Shown piece by piece: positions 30,461 through 39,359 of a stretch of 64,000 nucleotides of DNA. The position numbers were made by a program, and so were the translations under genes. The notes below the pieces were generated by a model that had not been told where the DNA came from, searched no databases, and saw only the letters and a list, made by a program, of their open reading frames with translations. Position 1 is the first letter of the stretch; every line of letters begins with the position of its first letter. This DNA comes from Acidobacteriaceae bacterium (GTDB lineage: Bacteria; Acidobacteriota; Terriglobia; Terriglobales; Acidobacteriaceae). The DNA lies in assembly GCA_903642235.1 (NCBI GenBank), contig CAHJWL010000004.1:186001-250000 (forward strand), given 5' to 3'.

Positions 30461-32212
30461 ATGAGCGAAATCCAGAAAATCTACATGCCATCTAAACCCT
30501 TGGTTCCCGGTGGGGAGCGGTACGGGATACTGAGCAACTTCGAACCTGGGACACGCACCCTGAAGGCCGGCACTCGTCTAGCGCCGCAATTCAAGGCGCT
30601 GCAGTCGGATATCTTGCTCGACAAAGACATCGCGGTCACGCTGCGTGATGGAACCATCACCTATGTAGACGTGCTCCGCCCAGTAGGGGCGGAGAAGGTA
30701 CCGGTGATCGTGGCGTTCAGCCCCTACGGCAAGGGGCAGGGAACATCGCCGAGCGCGACGGGGGTCTTCACCATGGTGGGCCTGGACACGTCCATCGTCT
30801 CGGGCCTGCATAAGTTTGAGGGGCCGGATCCCGCGTTCTGGTGCGCCCATGGGTACGCGGTTTGCAATCCAGATCTTCGAGGCATCGCGGAGTCGCAGGG
30901 CGACAGTGTGCTGTGGGATCGACAGGAAGGGCGAGATGCTTACGACCTCATCGAATGGCTCGGCGTGCAGGAATGGTCCAATGGCAAGGTTGCGATGAGC
31001 GGTACCTCGTATCTGGCCGCCACACAGTGGTTTACGGCGGCAGAACAGCCGCCGCACCTCGCCGCGATCAATCCGTGGGAAGGTATGAGCGACACCTACC
31101 GTGACCTCGTGATGCGTGGCGGGATGCCCGACAGCGGGTTTGCGAAGCAACTGCGTGACTTTTCCTTCTGGGGCCATGGTAAGAAGGAGGACATCATCGC
31201 CGAGGCAGAGCAATGCCCGTTGATGAACGAACTGTGGGAGAACAAGGTCCCGCAGTACGAGAAGATCACGGTGCCCGCGTATGTCGTCTCCAGCTACTCG
31301 AACACGCTGCATGTACAGGGCACCTTTCGGGCCTGGCGCCGCATGTCCTCCAGCCAGAAGTGGCTTCGCATCCACAACCGGCAAGAATGGCCGGACTACT
31401 ACGACGAAGGGAATCGCGAAGACCTGCGCCGCTTCTTCGATCACTTCCTCAAAGGTGTCGATAACGGGTGGGAGCAGACGCCACACGTGCGCTACTCCCT
31501 GCTTGACCTGGAAGGCGGCGACCGGGTCGGCATCGGTTCGAACGTTTTTCCGCCAAAGAACGTGACTGCAACGAAGTTCTACCTCGACGCCGATACACGT
31601 GCCCTTAGCGCTGAACTTCCGGCCAAAGAGGCGAACGTGCGTTACATTGTTGGATCAAATCCTGGATCGGTCTCGTTCATCCACCCCTTTGAGAAGGAAA
31701 CGGTCCTGGTCGGTTATCCCAAAGCTCATCTCTGGGTCGAAGTCGACGGCGCCGACGACATGGACCTCTTCGTCCTTGTGCAAAAGCTCGATGTCTATGG
31801 AACGCCGCTCGCACAATTCACAGTGCCAAACCGGAATGCGAAGATCCACGATGCCACCGACTACGGCGGATCTGTGTTGCGGTACCGCGGCTCGGACGGC
31901 CGGCTGCGGGTGTCGTTGCGCCGTCTTGACGAGACGCTGTCCACCGAGGAAGTTCCCACCCATACTTTTGACCGGACCGAGAAACTCGCGGCAGGTGAGA
32001 TCGTCGATGTCCAGATTGACCTGCTTCCGGTTGGGCTCGTCTTCCGTGCTGGTGAGCAGCTACGATTTATCGTCAGCGGCCGCAGCCTGCTTGGCACGAT
32101 GATGCCCGGCATGGCGGAATACACCTCACCATTCGGCGGTACGCACATCGTACACACCGGAGGCAATCACGCGTCCTACCTGCAGCTTCCTATCCAGAAA
32201 GGGACGGAGTGA
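30461..32212 (+). CDS. CocE/NonD family hydrolase (X-Pro dipeptidyl-peptidase fold)
   Basis: A 583-residue serine hydrolase. The N-terminal alpha/beta-hydrolase domain has an N-terminal start of the CocE type (TLRDGTITYVDVLRP), the pre-catalytic DLRGIAES(Q)G segment, and the nucleophile Ser183 in MSGTSYLA. The C-terminal part from about residue 380 is the jelly-roll domain of X-Pro dipeptidyl-peptidases and cocaine esterase. There is no signal peptide, so it is probably cytosolic. It should hydrolyse esters or amides; the substrate is unknown. Divergent TetR control suggests induction by a small molecule. Confidence 0.88.
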   Translation: MSEIQKIYMPSKPLVPGGERYGILSNFEPGTRTLKAGTRLAPQFKALQSDILLDKDIAVTLRDGTITYVDVLRPVGAEKVPVIVAFSPYGKGQGTSPSATGVFTMVGLDTSIVSGLHKFEGPDPAFWCAHGYAVCNPDLRGIAESQGDSVLWDRQEGRDAYDLIEWLGVQEWSNGKVAMSGTSYLAATQWFTAAEQPPHLAAINPWEGMSDTYRDLVMRGGMPDSGFAKQLRDFSFWGHGKKEDIIAEAEQCPLMNELWENKVPQYEKITVPAYVVSSYSNTLHVQGTFRAWRRMSSSQKWLRIHNRQEWPDYYDEGNREDLRRFFDHFLKGVDNGWEQTPHVRYSLLDLEGGDRVGIGSNVFPPKNVTATKFYLDADTRALSAELPAKEANVRYIVGSNPGSVSFIHPFEKETVLVGYPKAHLWVEVDGADDMDLFVLVQKLDVYGTPLAQFTVPNRNAKIHDATDYGGSVLRYRGSDGRLRVSLRRLDETLSTEEVPTHTFDRTEKLAAGEIVDVQIDLLPVGLVFRAGEQLRFIVSGRSLLGTMMPGMAEYTSPFGGTHIVHTGGNHASYLQLPIQKGTE

Positions 32213-32532
32213 CTTGCGAGAGCACCTTGTCTTTTCATGAAGCCGATAAGAGAGCGCCTCTGAAGGTAAGAGTCAGAACGGAAGATCGTGCTGGAACCGA
32301 GCACAATCTCTGTGCCTTCAGCTGTTCAGGGGATGACGGGAAGGAGCACGTGATGGCCGTACCGGCCGCCTGTGTGGATCATGTGCTTGCCTTGGTCTCG
32401 TGTTGTCGGATGGAGCGTCATCGCCATACCCTGTTTGTCGAAAGGTGGGAAGAGATCGTTGCTCGTTAGGATGACACGCATCTGCGTGCTTGAAGTGGCT
32501 CCGGGCACAGCATCGTGACGACCTGCCGCTTG
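32213..32532. other. Gap with one doubtful small frame
   Basis: About 320 bases. A plus-strand frame of 86 codons (32209-32469, GTG start overlapping the hydrolase stop) contains several Cys and His but resembles no known domain. I would not call it a gene without homologues. Confidence 0.3.
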
Positions 32533-32940
32533 CTACCTGATCGGGATTTTAGAGGCTTGTTTTTGTGCAGCCCGCATGAGTCGGTTCTCTGTGATGACCT
32601 GCTTATTCTGGGCAGCCCACGTGTGCAAAGGGACGAGAGCACCTCGCAGAGTCATGCCGAGTTCCGTCAGTTCATAGTCCACGCGCGGAGGGACACTGGG
32701 AAAGAGAGTGCGCGTGACGATGCCATCGGTTTCCAGTCGCTTGAGTGTCAGGGTAAGCATGCGTTGCGAAATGCCGCTAACCCTGCGCTGGATCTCGTTG
32801 TAGCGCAACTGCCCTTTCGAAAGCGCACCTACGACAAGGATTGTCCACTTGTCACCAACGTTCACCAGTACGTCGGCGAGCTCTTTGCAGTCCGCGGGAC
32901 CGAGACTGTCCGTAGGAACAAATTTGTTCGCTCCGCTCAT
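32533..32940 (-). CDS. HxlR-family redox regulator (YodB/CatR-like)
   Basis: A 135-residue winged-helix regulator of the HxlR (DUF24) family: VNVGDKWTILVVGALSKGQLRYNEIQRRVSGISQRMLTLTLKRLETDGIV is the full DNA-binding domain. It has a single cysteine, Cys18 (GPADCKEL), in the N-terminal position where YodB-type sensors react with quinones and other electrophiles. The frame is open to 32973, but the ATG at 32940 has AGGAGG at ideal spacing. It is divergent from a broken DoxX-like gene and an azoreductase, so it probably represses them. Confidence 0.88.
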   Translation of the reverse strand: MSGANKFVPTDSLGPADCKELADVLVNVGDKWTILVVGALSKGQLRYNEIQRRVSGISQRMLTLTLKRLETDGIVTRTLFPSVPPRVDYELTELGMTLRGALVPLHTWAAQNKQVITENRLMRAAQKQASKIPIR

Positions 32941-33098
32941 AAACGTGCCTCCTTGTGGGATTTCTGCATGCATTCCATACTAGCGCTACGAACAGTTCGT
33001 TCGCGCTCGCAAACGCTGCATGGACGGAGCGAGCACAAGAGAGGACATCGAATGCAGAGTATTTCGAGCTTCCCTGCACACGTTCAACCCGAGCCTTG

Positions 33099-33272
33099 AT
33101 GCATGAACCAGCTGTCAAGGCACTACGCCGGAACAAGATCATCTATTGGACTCTGACGCTGCTGATGTTCGTGCCCGACACGCTGGGTGCCTTTGCAGAA
33201 GCGTTCACCGACGGCCCGGCAAGCATCGTCAAGATCATGCTCGCGCTCGGCTTCCCGTTAACGCAAATGTGA
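33099..33272 (+). pseudogene. Truncated DoxX-like membrane protein (CatD-like)
   Basis: About 57 codons: a short basic N-terminus and KIIYWTLTLLMFVPDTLGAFAEAF, then IVKIMLALGFPL before a stop. This is the first helix and following loop of a small DoxX-like protein, which normally has four helices and about 120 residues. Nothing after 33272 in any frame supplies the remaining helices. In Bacillus subtilis a DoxX-like protein (CatD) pairs with the dioxygenase CatE under a redox-sensing repressor; the same three gene types occur here. Confidence 0.5.
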
Positions 33273-33378
33273 GACGGCAACGCGGATGCGGCGCAGCTCT
33301 CCGCCGCCGGCCTACTTGAACATGAACGTAACAAAGGACACATCCCGGGCAGAACCGCCTGAACGAAAGGGAAACGCC

Positions 33379-33996
33379 ATGCCGAAGCTCCTGGTAGTAG
33401 AAGCAAGCCCGCGCGGAGAGTACTCAATCTCCCGCAATCTCGCCACGAAGTTCGTCGAAGACTGGAAGACCGCACACCCGGGGGGCGAGGTCGTCGAACG
33501 CGATCTGGCGACGATGGACCTGCCTTACGTAAACCTGCCGTGGCTGGGCGCCAGCCTGACGCCGGTTGAGGCGCACACCGCCGAGATGAGGGAAGTGCTC
33601 ACCATATCAAACGAGCTCGTGGATGAGCTGCTTTCCGCCGATCACCTCGCCATCAGCACTCCGGTGTACAACTACAACATTCCGGCAAATCTCAAGTCCT
33701 ATGTGGATCACATCGTTCGGAAAGGCCGCACGCTGGGCATGGCAGGCGAAGGCCTGGTACACGGCAAGAAATGCACTGTGCTGATGGCTTCGGGAGGTGT
33801 CTACACGGAGGGCTCACCCATCCGCGACCGCGATATCGCGACCATGTACCTGCGGCTAATCCTCAAAGTTATCGGGATCGAGGATGTGACGTTTGTGGCT
33901 GCGGGCGGCAGCAAGGTGGTCGACATGGGCCAGCAATCCCGTGAAGATTTCCTTGCTTCGTTTGAACCCCTCGTCGCGGCAGCGGCGCGGGTGTAA
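33379..33996 (+). CDS. FMN-dependent NADH-azoreductase/quinone reductase
   Basis: A 205-residue flavodoxin-like oxidoreductase of the AzoR family. [15 protein letters not shown] (residues 7-21) is the FMN phosphate loop, and [27 protein letters not shown] (residues 93-120) is the isoalloxazine-binding and dimer segment. It reduces quinones and azo compounds with NADH in two-electron steps, avoiding semiquinone radicals. The frame is open from 33286, but the ATG at 33379 with GAAAGGGA upstream is the start. The divergent HxlR regulator and the following CatE-like gene make a quinone or catechol defence group. Confidence 0.9.
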   Translation: MPKLLVVEASPRGEYSISRNLATKFVEDWKTAHPGGEVVERDLATMDLPYVNLPWLGASLTPVEAHTAEMREVLTISNELVDELLSADHLAISTPVYNYNIPANLKSYVDHIVRKGRTLGMAGEGLVHGKKCTVLMASGGVYTEGSPIRDRDIATMYLRLILKVIGIEDVTFVAAGGSKVVDMGQQSREDFLASFEPLVAAAARV

Positions 33997-34028
33997 CTAC
34001 GGCAGACAGCAACTCCAGGAGCAGCACT

Positions 34029-34900
34029 ATGAGAACGTCCATGCCTTCCAGTCATCTTGCGGAACCTGTTCTTTTGAAATCGGCGAGCGTCGGCGCATCT
34101 GGTCTGGTGGTGTCCGATCTTCGGCGATCGCTGGATTTCTATGCCAGGGTCATTGGCCTCGATGTCCTGTCACAGACGCAAACTTCAGCGCAGCTTGGTG
34201 CTGCCGAGGACCAGCGTTTGATTCTCGCGTTGGAGCAACGGCCGGACGTTCACCCGCTGAGGGCAAGCGCCTCGGCCTATACCACACGGCCGTTCTCTTG
34301 CCGTCACGGGCCGCACTGGCAAGCTTTGCGGAGCATCTCTCCCGCCGCGGCATCCGCGCGGGCAGCAGCAATCACCTTGTGAGCGAAGCGTTCTATCTGA
34401 GGGACCCGGACGGGCTGGAGATCGAGGTCTATGCGGACAACGATCGTTCCCGCTGGCCCTGGAACGGGAACGAACTCGATGCGGCGGTATTACCGCTCGA
34501 CTTGCGTGACCTGCTCTCGATTCCTCACAGCATGTGGAGCGGCGTTCCGAGCGGAACCACAATGGGCCACATTCACCTGTACGTCGGTGACCTGAAGCAG
34601 GCGGACAGGCTCTATCGCGTTGGCCTGGGATTGAACGTCCGGACAAGCAGCATACCCGGCGCGCTCTTTCTCGCCGCAGGCGACTACCACCACCACATTG
34701 GCCTGAACACCTGGGCCGGAGCAGTGCCTCCGGCCGGCGACAGCGACCCACGGCTCAACTGGTGGAGCCTGAAGGCTCCGCAGGAACAGCTACCTGCTCT
34801 GCAAAACCAAATGCTTGAGAGTGGCTGGGTGCTTCGGCCCGATGGCTTCTTTGCAGACCCATGCGGAAGTGCTCTCAAGCTGGAATCTGTAGCCGGATAG
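34029..34900 (+). pseudogene. Frameshifted CatE-like VOC dioxygenase
   Basis: The first part, from the ATG at 34029, reads SASVGASGLVVSDLRRSLDFYARVIGLDVL and on to LALEQRPDVHPL; near 34260 the sense continues only in the -1 frame as GKRLGLYHTAVLLPSRAAL to SALKLESVAG at 34900. Together they give a normal two-module vicinal-oxygen-chelate protein of about 290 residues similar to catechol-2,3-dioxygenase CatE: HIHLYVGDL and DYHHHIGLNTW hold metal ligands. One base lost or misread near 34260 explains it. Whether this is a real mutation or a sequence error cannot be settled here. It follows the azoreductase by 32 bases. Confidence 0.75.
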
Positions 34901-35076
34901 CGAGGAAGTCTAAGAGAAGGCTGGAAACGGACAGCGCCATCGTTCGTTCCACATGCTTCCCATAGAAAGTCATTTTGGCGCAAGCAGCCTCTCAATGAAA
35001 TTCAGCCCGTGTAGCTATTTCCGCCATCTCTGGTAGTTGACGGTACTGAGCTTTCTGCGGGTGTACGCCCGCAGCT

Positions 35077-35472
35077 TTACTGTGTCCCTTTCCAATCTCG
35101 TTCGTCGTTTTGAATGCCTGAGCTCGCGGCTTTCCTGAAGAGTGCTTTATGTTCTTCTCCCCACGCGCCAAGGGCGTCAAGAATTGGTTCGAAGCTCAGC
35201 CCCAGGCTCGACATGCTGTATTCCACCTTGGGAGGCATCTGTGGGAAGACCTTCCGGAGGATTAGGCCGTCTGCTTCTAATTGGCGCAGTTGGGCCGTCA
35301 GCATGCGTTGCGACAGACAAGGAATTGATCGGCGCAGCTCGTTGAAGCGAACTGGACCTTTCAGTAAGTGGTAGAGGATGACTCCCTTCCATTTTCCATC
35401 GATCAGACTCAGCGCCGCTTCGATTATGCAACCCGGGTTGCAGTCGAATCGCGAATGAGGCCGCTTGCTCAC
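35077..35472 (-). CDS. HxlR-family regulator of the divergent SDR gene
   Basis: A 131-residue HxlR protein: LIDGKWKGVILYHLLKGPVRFNELRRSIPCLSQRMLTAQLRQLEADGLI is the winged helix. The N-terminus has FDCNPGC, with Cys11 and Cys15 in the position used for thiol sensing in this family. It starts at a GTG (35472) with AAGGGA upstream. It is divergent from a short-chain dehydrogenase with an operator-like palindrome between the starts, so it probably controls that gene in response to electrophiles. Confidence 0.88.
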   Translation of the reverse strand: MSKRPHSRFDCNPGCIIEAALSLIDGKWKGVILYHLLKGPVRFNELRRSIPCLSQRMLTAQLRQLEADGLILRKVFPQMPPKVEYSMSSLGLSFEPILDALGAWGEEHKALFRKAASSGIQNDERDWKGTQ

Positions 35473-35501
35473 GGTATCCCTTATGTGCCTACAGGCGTTA
35501 A

Positions 35502-35517
35502 ATGTGCGTACTTACAT
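35502..35517. promoter_or_regulatory. HxlR-type operator between the HxlR and SDR genes
   Basis: A 16-base site of the form ATGT-NN-GTAC-NN-ACAT. Twelve of 16 bases are symmetric and the central GTAC is typical of HxlR/DUF24 operators. It lies 30 bases from the HxlR start and 47 from the SDR start. Confidence 0.55.
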
Positions 35518-35563
35518 GATGAGGCACTGATGCGTATTCTCGCCCATATAGGGAGATCACTCA

Positions 35564-36307
35564 ATGCCCAACAAAATTGCACTCGTCACTGGAGCCAATC
35601 GCGGCATCGGCTTTGAAACGGCACGGCAATTGGCACAGCAGGGCATCCATGTATTGCTTGGCGCCCGGACACTTGACAAGGCCCAGCAAGCCGTCGACAT
35701 CCTCAAGAAAGAGGGCCTGCCACACTTAAGCGCGATCCAATTAGACGTTACCTCTGCGAAGGACCGGGAAGAAGTAGCCCGGTACATTGGCGAAACATTT
35801 GGTGGTCTGGACATTCTGGTCAACAATGCCGCGGCGATCCCGAAAGAAGGAACGCTTCTGGACGCCATGGCAAGTCAAACCTCCGAGGCGGAGCTGGAAG
35901 AAGCCTTTCAGGCCAACCTATTTGCAGTCGTGTACCTGACGCGGAATCTTTTACCCCTGCTTCGAAAGAGCGAAGCTGGCCGGATCGTGAACGTGTCCAG
36001 CTCTTTGGGTTCGCTTACGCTGCACGATCAGAATGTGCCTGAAGTGGCCTATACAAAACGCTTTTCATACAACGCTTCAAAAGCTGCGCTCAATATGTTC
36101 ACCATCCACCTAGCGCAGGAGCTCGCAGCGACAAACATCAAGGTAAACGCAGTCCATCCAGGCTGGGTCAAGACGGAGCTTGGAACGGAGCATGCTCCAC
36201 TTGAGATCCCTGAAGGAGCAAAGGCCAGCGTGGAAGCCGCACTTCTGCCTAACAGTGGACCGTCGGGGCACTTCATGCGTCAAGGAGGCGACCAGATCCC
36301 CTGGTAG
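35564..36307 (+). CDS. Short-chain dehydrogenase/reductase (carbonyl-reductase-like)
   Basis: A 247-residue SDR. The cofactor loop TGANRGIG is at residues 9-16, NNAA at 87-90, and the catalytic Ser146, Tyr169 and Lys173 are in place (VNVSSS, YNASK). The sequence around the active site is of the carbonyl-reductase type that prefers NADPH and reduces reactive aldehydes and ketones. The ATG at 35564 has GGGAGA upstream. Control by the divergent HxlR regulator suggests induction by electrophiles. Confidence 0.9.
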   Translation: MPNKIALVTGANRGIGFETARQLAQQGIHVLLGARTLDKAQQAVDILKKEGLPHLSAIQLDVTSAKDREEVARYIGETFGGLDILVNNAAAIPKEGTLLDAMASQTSEAELEEAFQANLFAVVYLTRNLLPLLRKSEAGRIVNVSSSLGSLTLHDQNVPEVAYTKRFSYNASKAALNMFTIHLAQELAATNIKVNAVHPGWVKTELGTEHAPLEIPEGAKASVEAALLPNSGPSGHFMRQGGDQIPW

Positions 36308-36596
36308 TCGGTGCGACAAAGCATGCACTACGAGATGATGATGGAGTCCATTCCAGAGTCGATGCTGAAATTCTGAACGTCTTCAACAACGTGAACTGCT
36401 CACGAGAGAATGGCAATCTGAGCGCCGTCTCATCCGGACTTTTCGCAAATCCCAAACGCTTCAGGGGGAGACATTTTAGGCTGGATCTGCCGTGCGCCGA
36501 ATCTTTCTACAAGCTAACTTCGCGTTTTGACACTCTTGTGCCGATCCTTTACTGGAGAGCATCGCGACACATGAACCTTGAATGGAGAAGCTACAA

Positions 36597-37160
36597 GTGA
36601 AAGCGAAATGCAGAAGGTCGTTTCTTCCGCTAGCGGCTTTGGTCTTTCTGCTGGCCTGCTGCGCTCGAGGCACCTCGGCACAAGCGCGACTGTCGAACGG
36701 GACGATCCTCGAAGAAGAGCCTTTTCATCTAACCGTACCGTATACAGAATGGTTGAGCCGCGCTTACGACCCGGCGCGTGTCGATCCTCTGGATACAAAG
36801 CCGGATATGGGTCAGGTGCGGGGTTACTACACGGCAGCCCGCTACGCTGCTCTCGATGGCAACGCAGACCTGCGCGTTGATCGCATCGTGTACGCCAGCG
36901 ACGGTTTACGGATCCGTGGGTTTCGCGTCGCGCCGAAACAGCATGCAGCAGCAAAGCTGCCGGTGATCGTCTGGTGCCATGGAGGTGCCGGCGAGACCGG
37001 TCACATCTACACCGACGAACTCATTCGCATGAGCGTGACCAGGGATGGATCAACCAAAAGGGATCGTGATGATTAGTCGGGGAGCACGGTCCAGTGAAGA
37101 AGAGCCGTACTCCGCTGACTTGAGACAGGACCACTACTCTGCTGATCGTAAAGCAATCCA
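36597..37160 (+). pseudogene. Broken alpha/beta hydrolase (S9 prolyl-oligopeptidase-like), secreted
   Basis: The GTG at 36597 (GGAG seven bases upstream; an ATG at 36582 is the alternative) starts a signal peptide (SFLPLAALVFLLACCARGTSA) and then a domain ending in LPVIVWCHGGAGETGHIYTDELIRMS, the oxyanion-hole start of an S9-type hydrolase. At about 37040 the frame shifts: the sense continues one frame on as GIVMISRGARSSEEEPYSADLRQ. Soon after, the sequence runs into the 3' end of the M56 gene on the other strand, so the catalytic Ser, Asp and His parts are missing. Confidence 0.65.
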
Positions 37161-38522
37161 TGGCTTCAGGTTCTTGGGTGCCTCTGGATCAGCTGTGTTG
37201 AACTCCGCCTTCTTAGAGTCGATCAGCGTCATAATCCATTCACTCGTACTCTTGTCACGTCCGTCCTCAACGATGATGTGAAGGATACCGCCGGAGAAGA
37301 AGCTCCGAATGATAGGGGACCTTCCAGGAAGGCTCTTCGCAGCGATCATGTTGCCGGCCTTATCGTTGCTAAAGCTGCCGTTCGTCAGGTACCCCGTAAA
37401 GTGGTCTCCTGCGGGAACGAGCTGCATGGTGACGAAGGACTTGCCTTCGAATATCCAGTGCCATGCGCCGGAGTACGGCTGAAGATCAGCGGCGGCAAGA
37501 GCCGCTGGTTGTGCCGTGAGGGCGGCTGCGGCAAGACAACACGGTGCGAAGACGCTAAGCGTCGCGAAGGTGAGGATGGCCGTGCGCATTCGGGAGGATG
37601 CGGGTGCTTGATCAAGAAGAGACACGATTCGATGCTCCAGATTCTGCCCTTCAAGGAGCCCGAGGGCTGGGGTTGGGGTTGGGCCGCTGCTGCTCAGGAG
37701 TGTTGCGAGATGGAGAAGTGAAGCCGCGTACTCGCGTGGACCTCCAGCGTGTTCCGCGGCGATCCGGTCGCAAACAAGCTCACGGCTGTCCGCGATACGA
37801 CTTCGCAAGCTCTTCAAGATCGGATGGAAGGAAGTTGGGATAGTGAGGATCTCGTGCAGCAGGTTGTTGAAGAAGTCCCGACGAGCGACGTGTGCTAGTT
37901 CATGAGCGAACATAGCCTGTAGATCGCTCTCGGAAGCTTCTCTCGCCAGTGAGCAAGGCACAAGGACGACAGGGCTCAAGACGCCGACCGCTGCGGGCAT
38001 GGTCAATCGGCTTGAGATCAGGATCGACACGGCGTTCTTGCCAATACGAGCTTCTGCTGTGGCGTTCGTCACTACAGCGCTCATGGCCGAATGAAAGGGA
38101 GCAGCGTCCCTTGTAAGCTCTCTAAGTTTGATGAAACTCCAGAGCAGCCTTGCAGAGCGGAAGATGACCCATCCGAGCCAGATCGCCAGGAGACTATCGC
38201 CAGGGTTGAGAGTGGAGGAGGGCATTGATGGTGATGGAAACCTGCCCGATAAGCTGGAGTCTTGAGAAAACAAACCAGTGGGAATGAGCGAAGCTGTTGA
38301 CGAGTGGGCAATGCATCGCTCGACTACGGCTCGAACCCATCCGAGTGCGCTGAGCACTGGTATGAACACACTTAGATACAGCGTCGCGACCCACAAAGAA
38401 TATTGTTGAGACGGGCTTCGCCGAAGGAGCTTCGAGCAAAGCCAGGCAGCGGTATAGAGCAGGGGGATCTGCCATACGGAGTTGAGAAGCGTGCCAAGAA
38501 GCACTCTGTGCAGTTCGTTCAT
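37134..38522 (-). CDS. M56 (BlaR1-like) membrane metallopeptidase
   Basis: A 462-residue membrane protein with an N-terminal four-helix region and a cytoplasmic zinc peptidase: HELAH at residues 207-211 and the third ligand in ELVCD at 248-252. In BlaR1/MecR1 this domain destroys the partner repressor after an outside signal. There is no penicillin-binding sensor domain; instead the last 140 residues, after a helix near 315-335, form a small periplasmic beta-rich domain (LQPYSGAWHWIFEGKSFV), whose ligand is unknown. The start overlaps the blaI-like gene by 4 bases, a typical operon pair. Its 3' end faces a broken hydrolase gene. Confidence 0.9.
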   Translation of the reverse strand: MNELHRVLLGTLLNSVWQIPLLYTAAWLCSKLLRRSPSQQYSLWVATLYLSVFIPVLSALGWVRAVVERCIAHSSTASLIPTGLFSQDSSLSGRFPSPSMPSSTLNPGDSLLAIWLGWVIFRSARLLWSFIKLRELTRDAAPFHSAMSAVVTNATAEARIGKNAVSILISSRLTMPAAVGVLSPVVLVPCSLAREASESDLQAMFAHELAHVARRDFFNNLLHEILTIPTSFHPILKSLRSRIADSRELVCDRIAAEHAGGPREYAASLLHLATLLSSSGPTPTPALGLLEGQNLEHRIVSLLDQAPASSRMRTAILTFATLSVFAPCCLAAAALTAQPAALAAADLQPYSGAWHWIFEGKSFVTMQLVPAGDHFTGYLTNGSFSNDKAGNMIAAKSLPGRSPIIRSFFSGGILHIIVEDGRDKSTSEWIMTLIDSKKAEFNTADPEAPKNLKPWIALRSAE

Positions 38523-38929
38523 TTTCCCTGCTCCTTTCTCTCGGTTCTTATCTCTTCTTCCTTCTCAGCCACTAGCCGCTTCAATCGATCGAGCGTCTCG
38601 ACATTTACTCTTTCAGAGTTGAGCAGGTTCATCAGAAGTCCTTCTACGGACCCCTTGAAGACGCGCTGCACAAAGTCCTCGACTGCGCCGCCCATGGCTG
38701 CTTCCTCGAGTAGCGCCGCACGATACACATACGCCTTTCCCTTCAAGGTCCGCCGGACGCGCTTCTTGCGTTCCATCGTGTTCATGATGGTTTGCACGGT
38801 TGTGTAAGCGGGTTCACCCTCCAGGCGCACCTGCACCTCTTGAACAGTGGAAGGCCCGCTCTCCCAAAGCACATGCATGATGGCAAGTTCCATGGGCGGC
38901 AGTTGCTGATTGACCTTGCGTTTGCGCAA
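38519..38929 (-). CDS. BlaI/MecI/CopY-family repressor
   Basis: A 136-residue winged-helix repressor: LPPMELAIMHVLWESGPSTVQEVQVRL and YTTVQTIMNTMERKKRVRRTLKGKAYVYRA are the family's DNA-binding domain; the C-terminal part (residues 80-136) is the dimerisation region with the cleavage site for the M56 partner. It starts with a TTG (38929) that has AGGAGG four bases upstream, a strong signal. That ribosome-binding site lies within one of two inverted operators. It is translationally coupled to the M56 gene. Confidence 0.9.
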   Translation of the reverse strand: MRKRKVNQQLPPMELAIMHVLWESGPSTVQEVQVRLEGEPAYTTVQTIMNTMERKKRVRRTLKGKAYVYRAALLEEAAMGGAVEDFVQRVFKGSVEGLLMNLLNSERVNVETLDRLKRLVAEKEEEIRTERKEQGK

Positions 38930-38934
38930 TCGGC

Positions 38935-38995
38935 CTCCTAGTTGAGTAGGAGCATCCCATATCGAAGCCTAATCTGTCAACTACTCGACTAGGAG
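38935..38995. promoter_or_regulatory. Paired BlaI operators
   Basis: CTCCTAGTTGAGTAGGAG (38935-38952) has perfect 6-base arms. A second site at 38978-38995, read on the opposite strand, is CTCCTAGTCGAGTAGTTG and agrees with the first at 14 of 18 bases. They are 43 bases apart, bracket the likely promoter and the first covers the blaI Shine-Dalgarno, so BlaI should autoregulate. Confidence 0.7.
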
Positions 38996-39341
38996 ATTCA
39001 AAGGCCTACGGCGTCGATGACGTAAGCTTTGCTCTCAGCAACGGCGCGGCGTTCGGCTTGAGCGAAGCGGTCGCAAAGAAGTTTGCTATCCGCAGTGGAG
39101 CTAAGCGGATCGCCGACTCTTGGGAACATCTGTGTGGAGGCATGCTCTAAGTCGGGCAATAGATCCCTCACGGCTTGTACCTTCCTCTTCTCCACACGAG
39201 GGGGCGTTCACCTGGGCCGTCATAGTGAAAGGTAAGCGGAGCCTATGATCCGCCACGGCCTTGCATGCGCATGACTTAGAATCAGCGACCTGTAAATGTA
39301 ACCGGGGGGAGGACGCGACGACATGTCGCGACTCCAATCAC
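38996..39341. other. Gap between the BlaI operators and the GT39 remnant
   Basis: About 345 bases. Small minus-strand frames are present, for example 38998-39195, but without a domain or ribosome-binding site. Nothing else stands out. Confidence 0.4.
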
Positions 39342-39359
39342 TCACGCGGTAGCTCTCTC

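Noticed and set aside
30578..31486. A 302-codon minus-strand frame opposite the CocE-like gene
   Set aside because: No domain; the plus-strand hydrolase has the full motif set.
32209..32469. An 86-codon frame overlapping the hydrolase stop
   Set aside because: The GTG start has no separate signal and the sequence shows no domain; left as doubtful.
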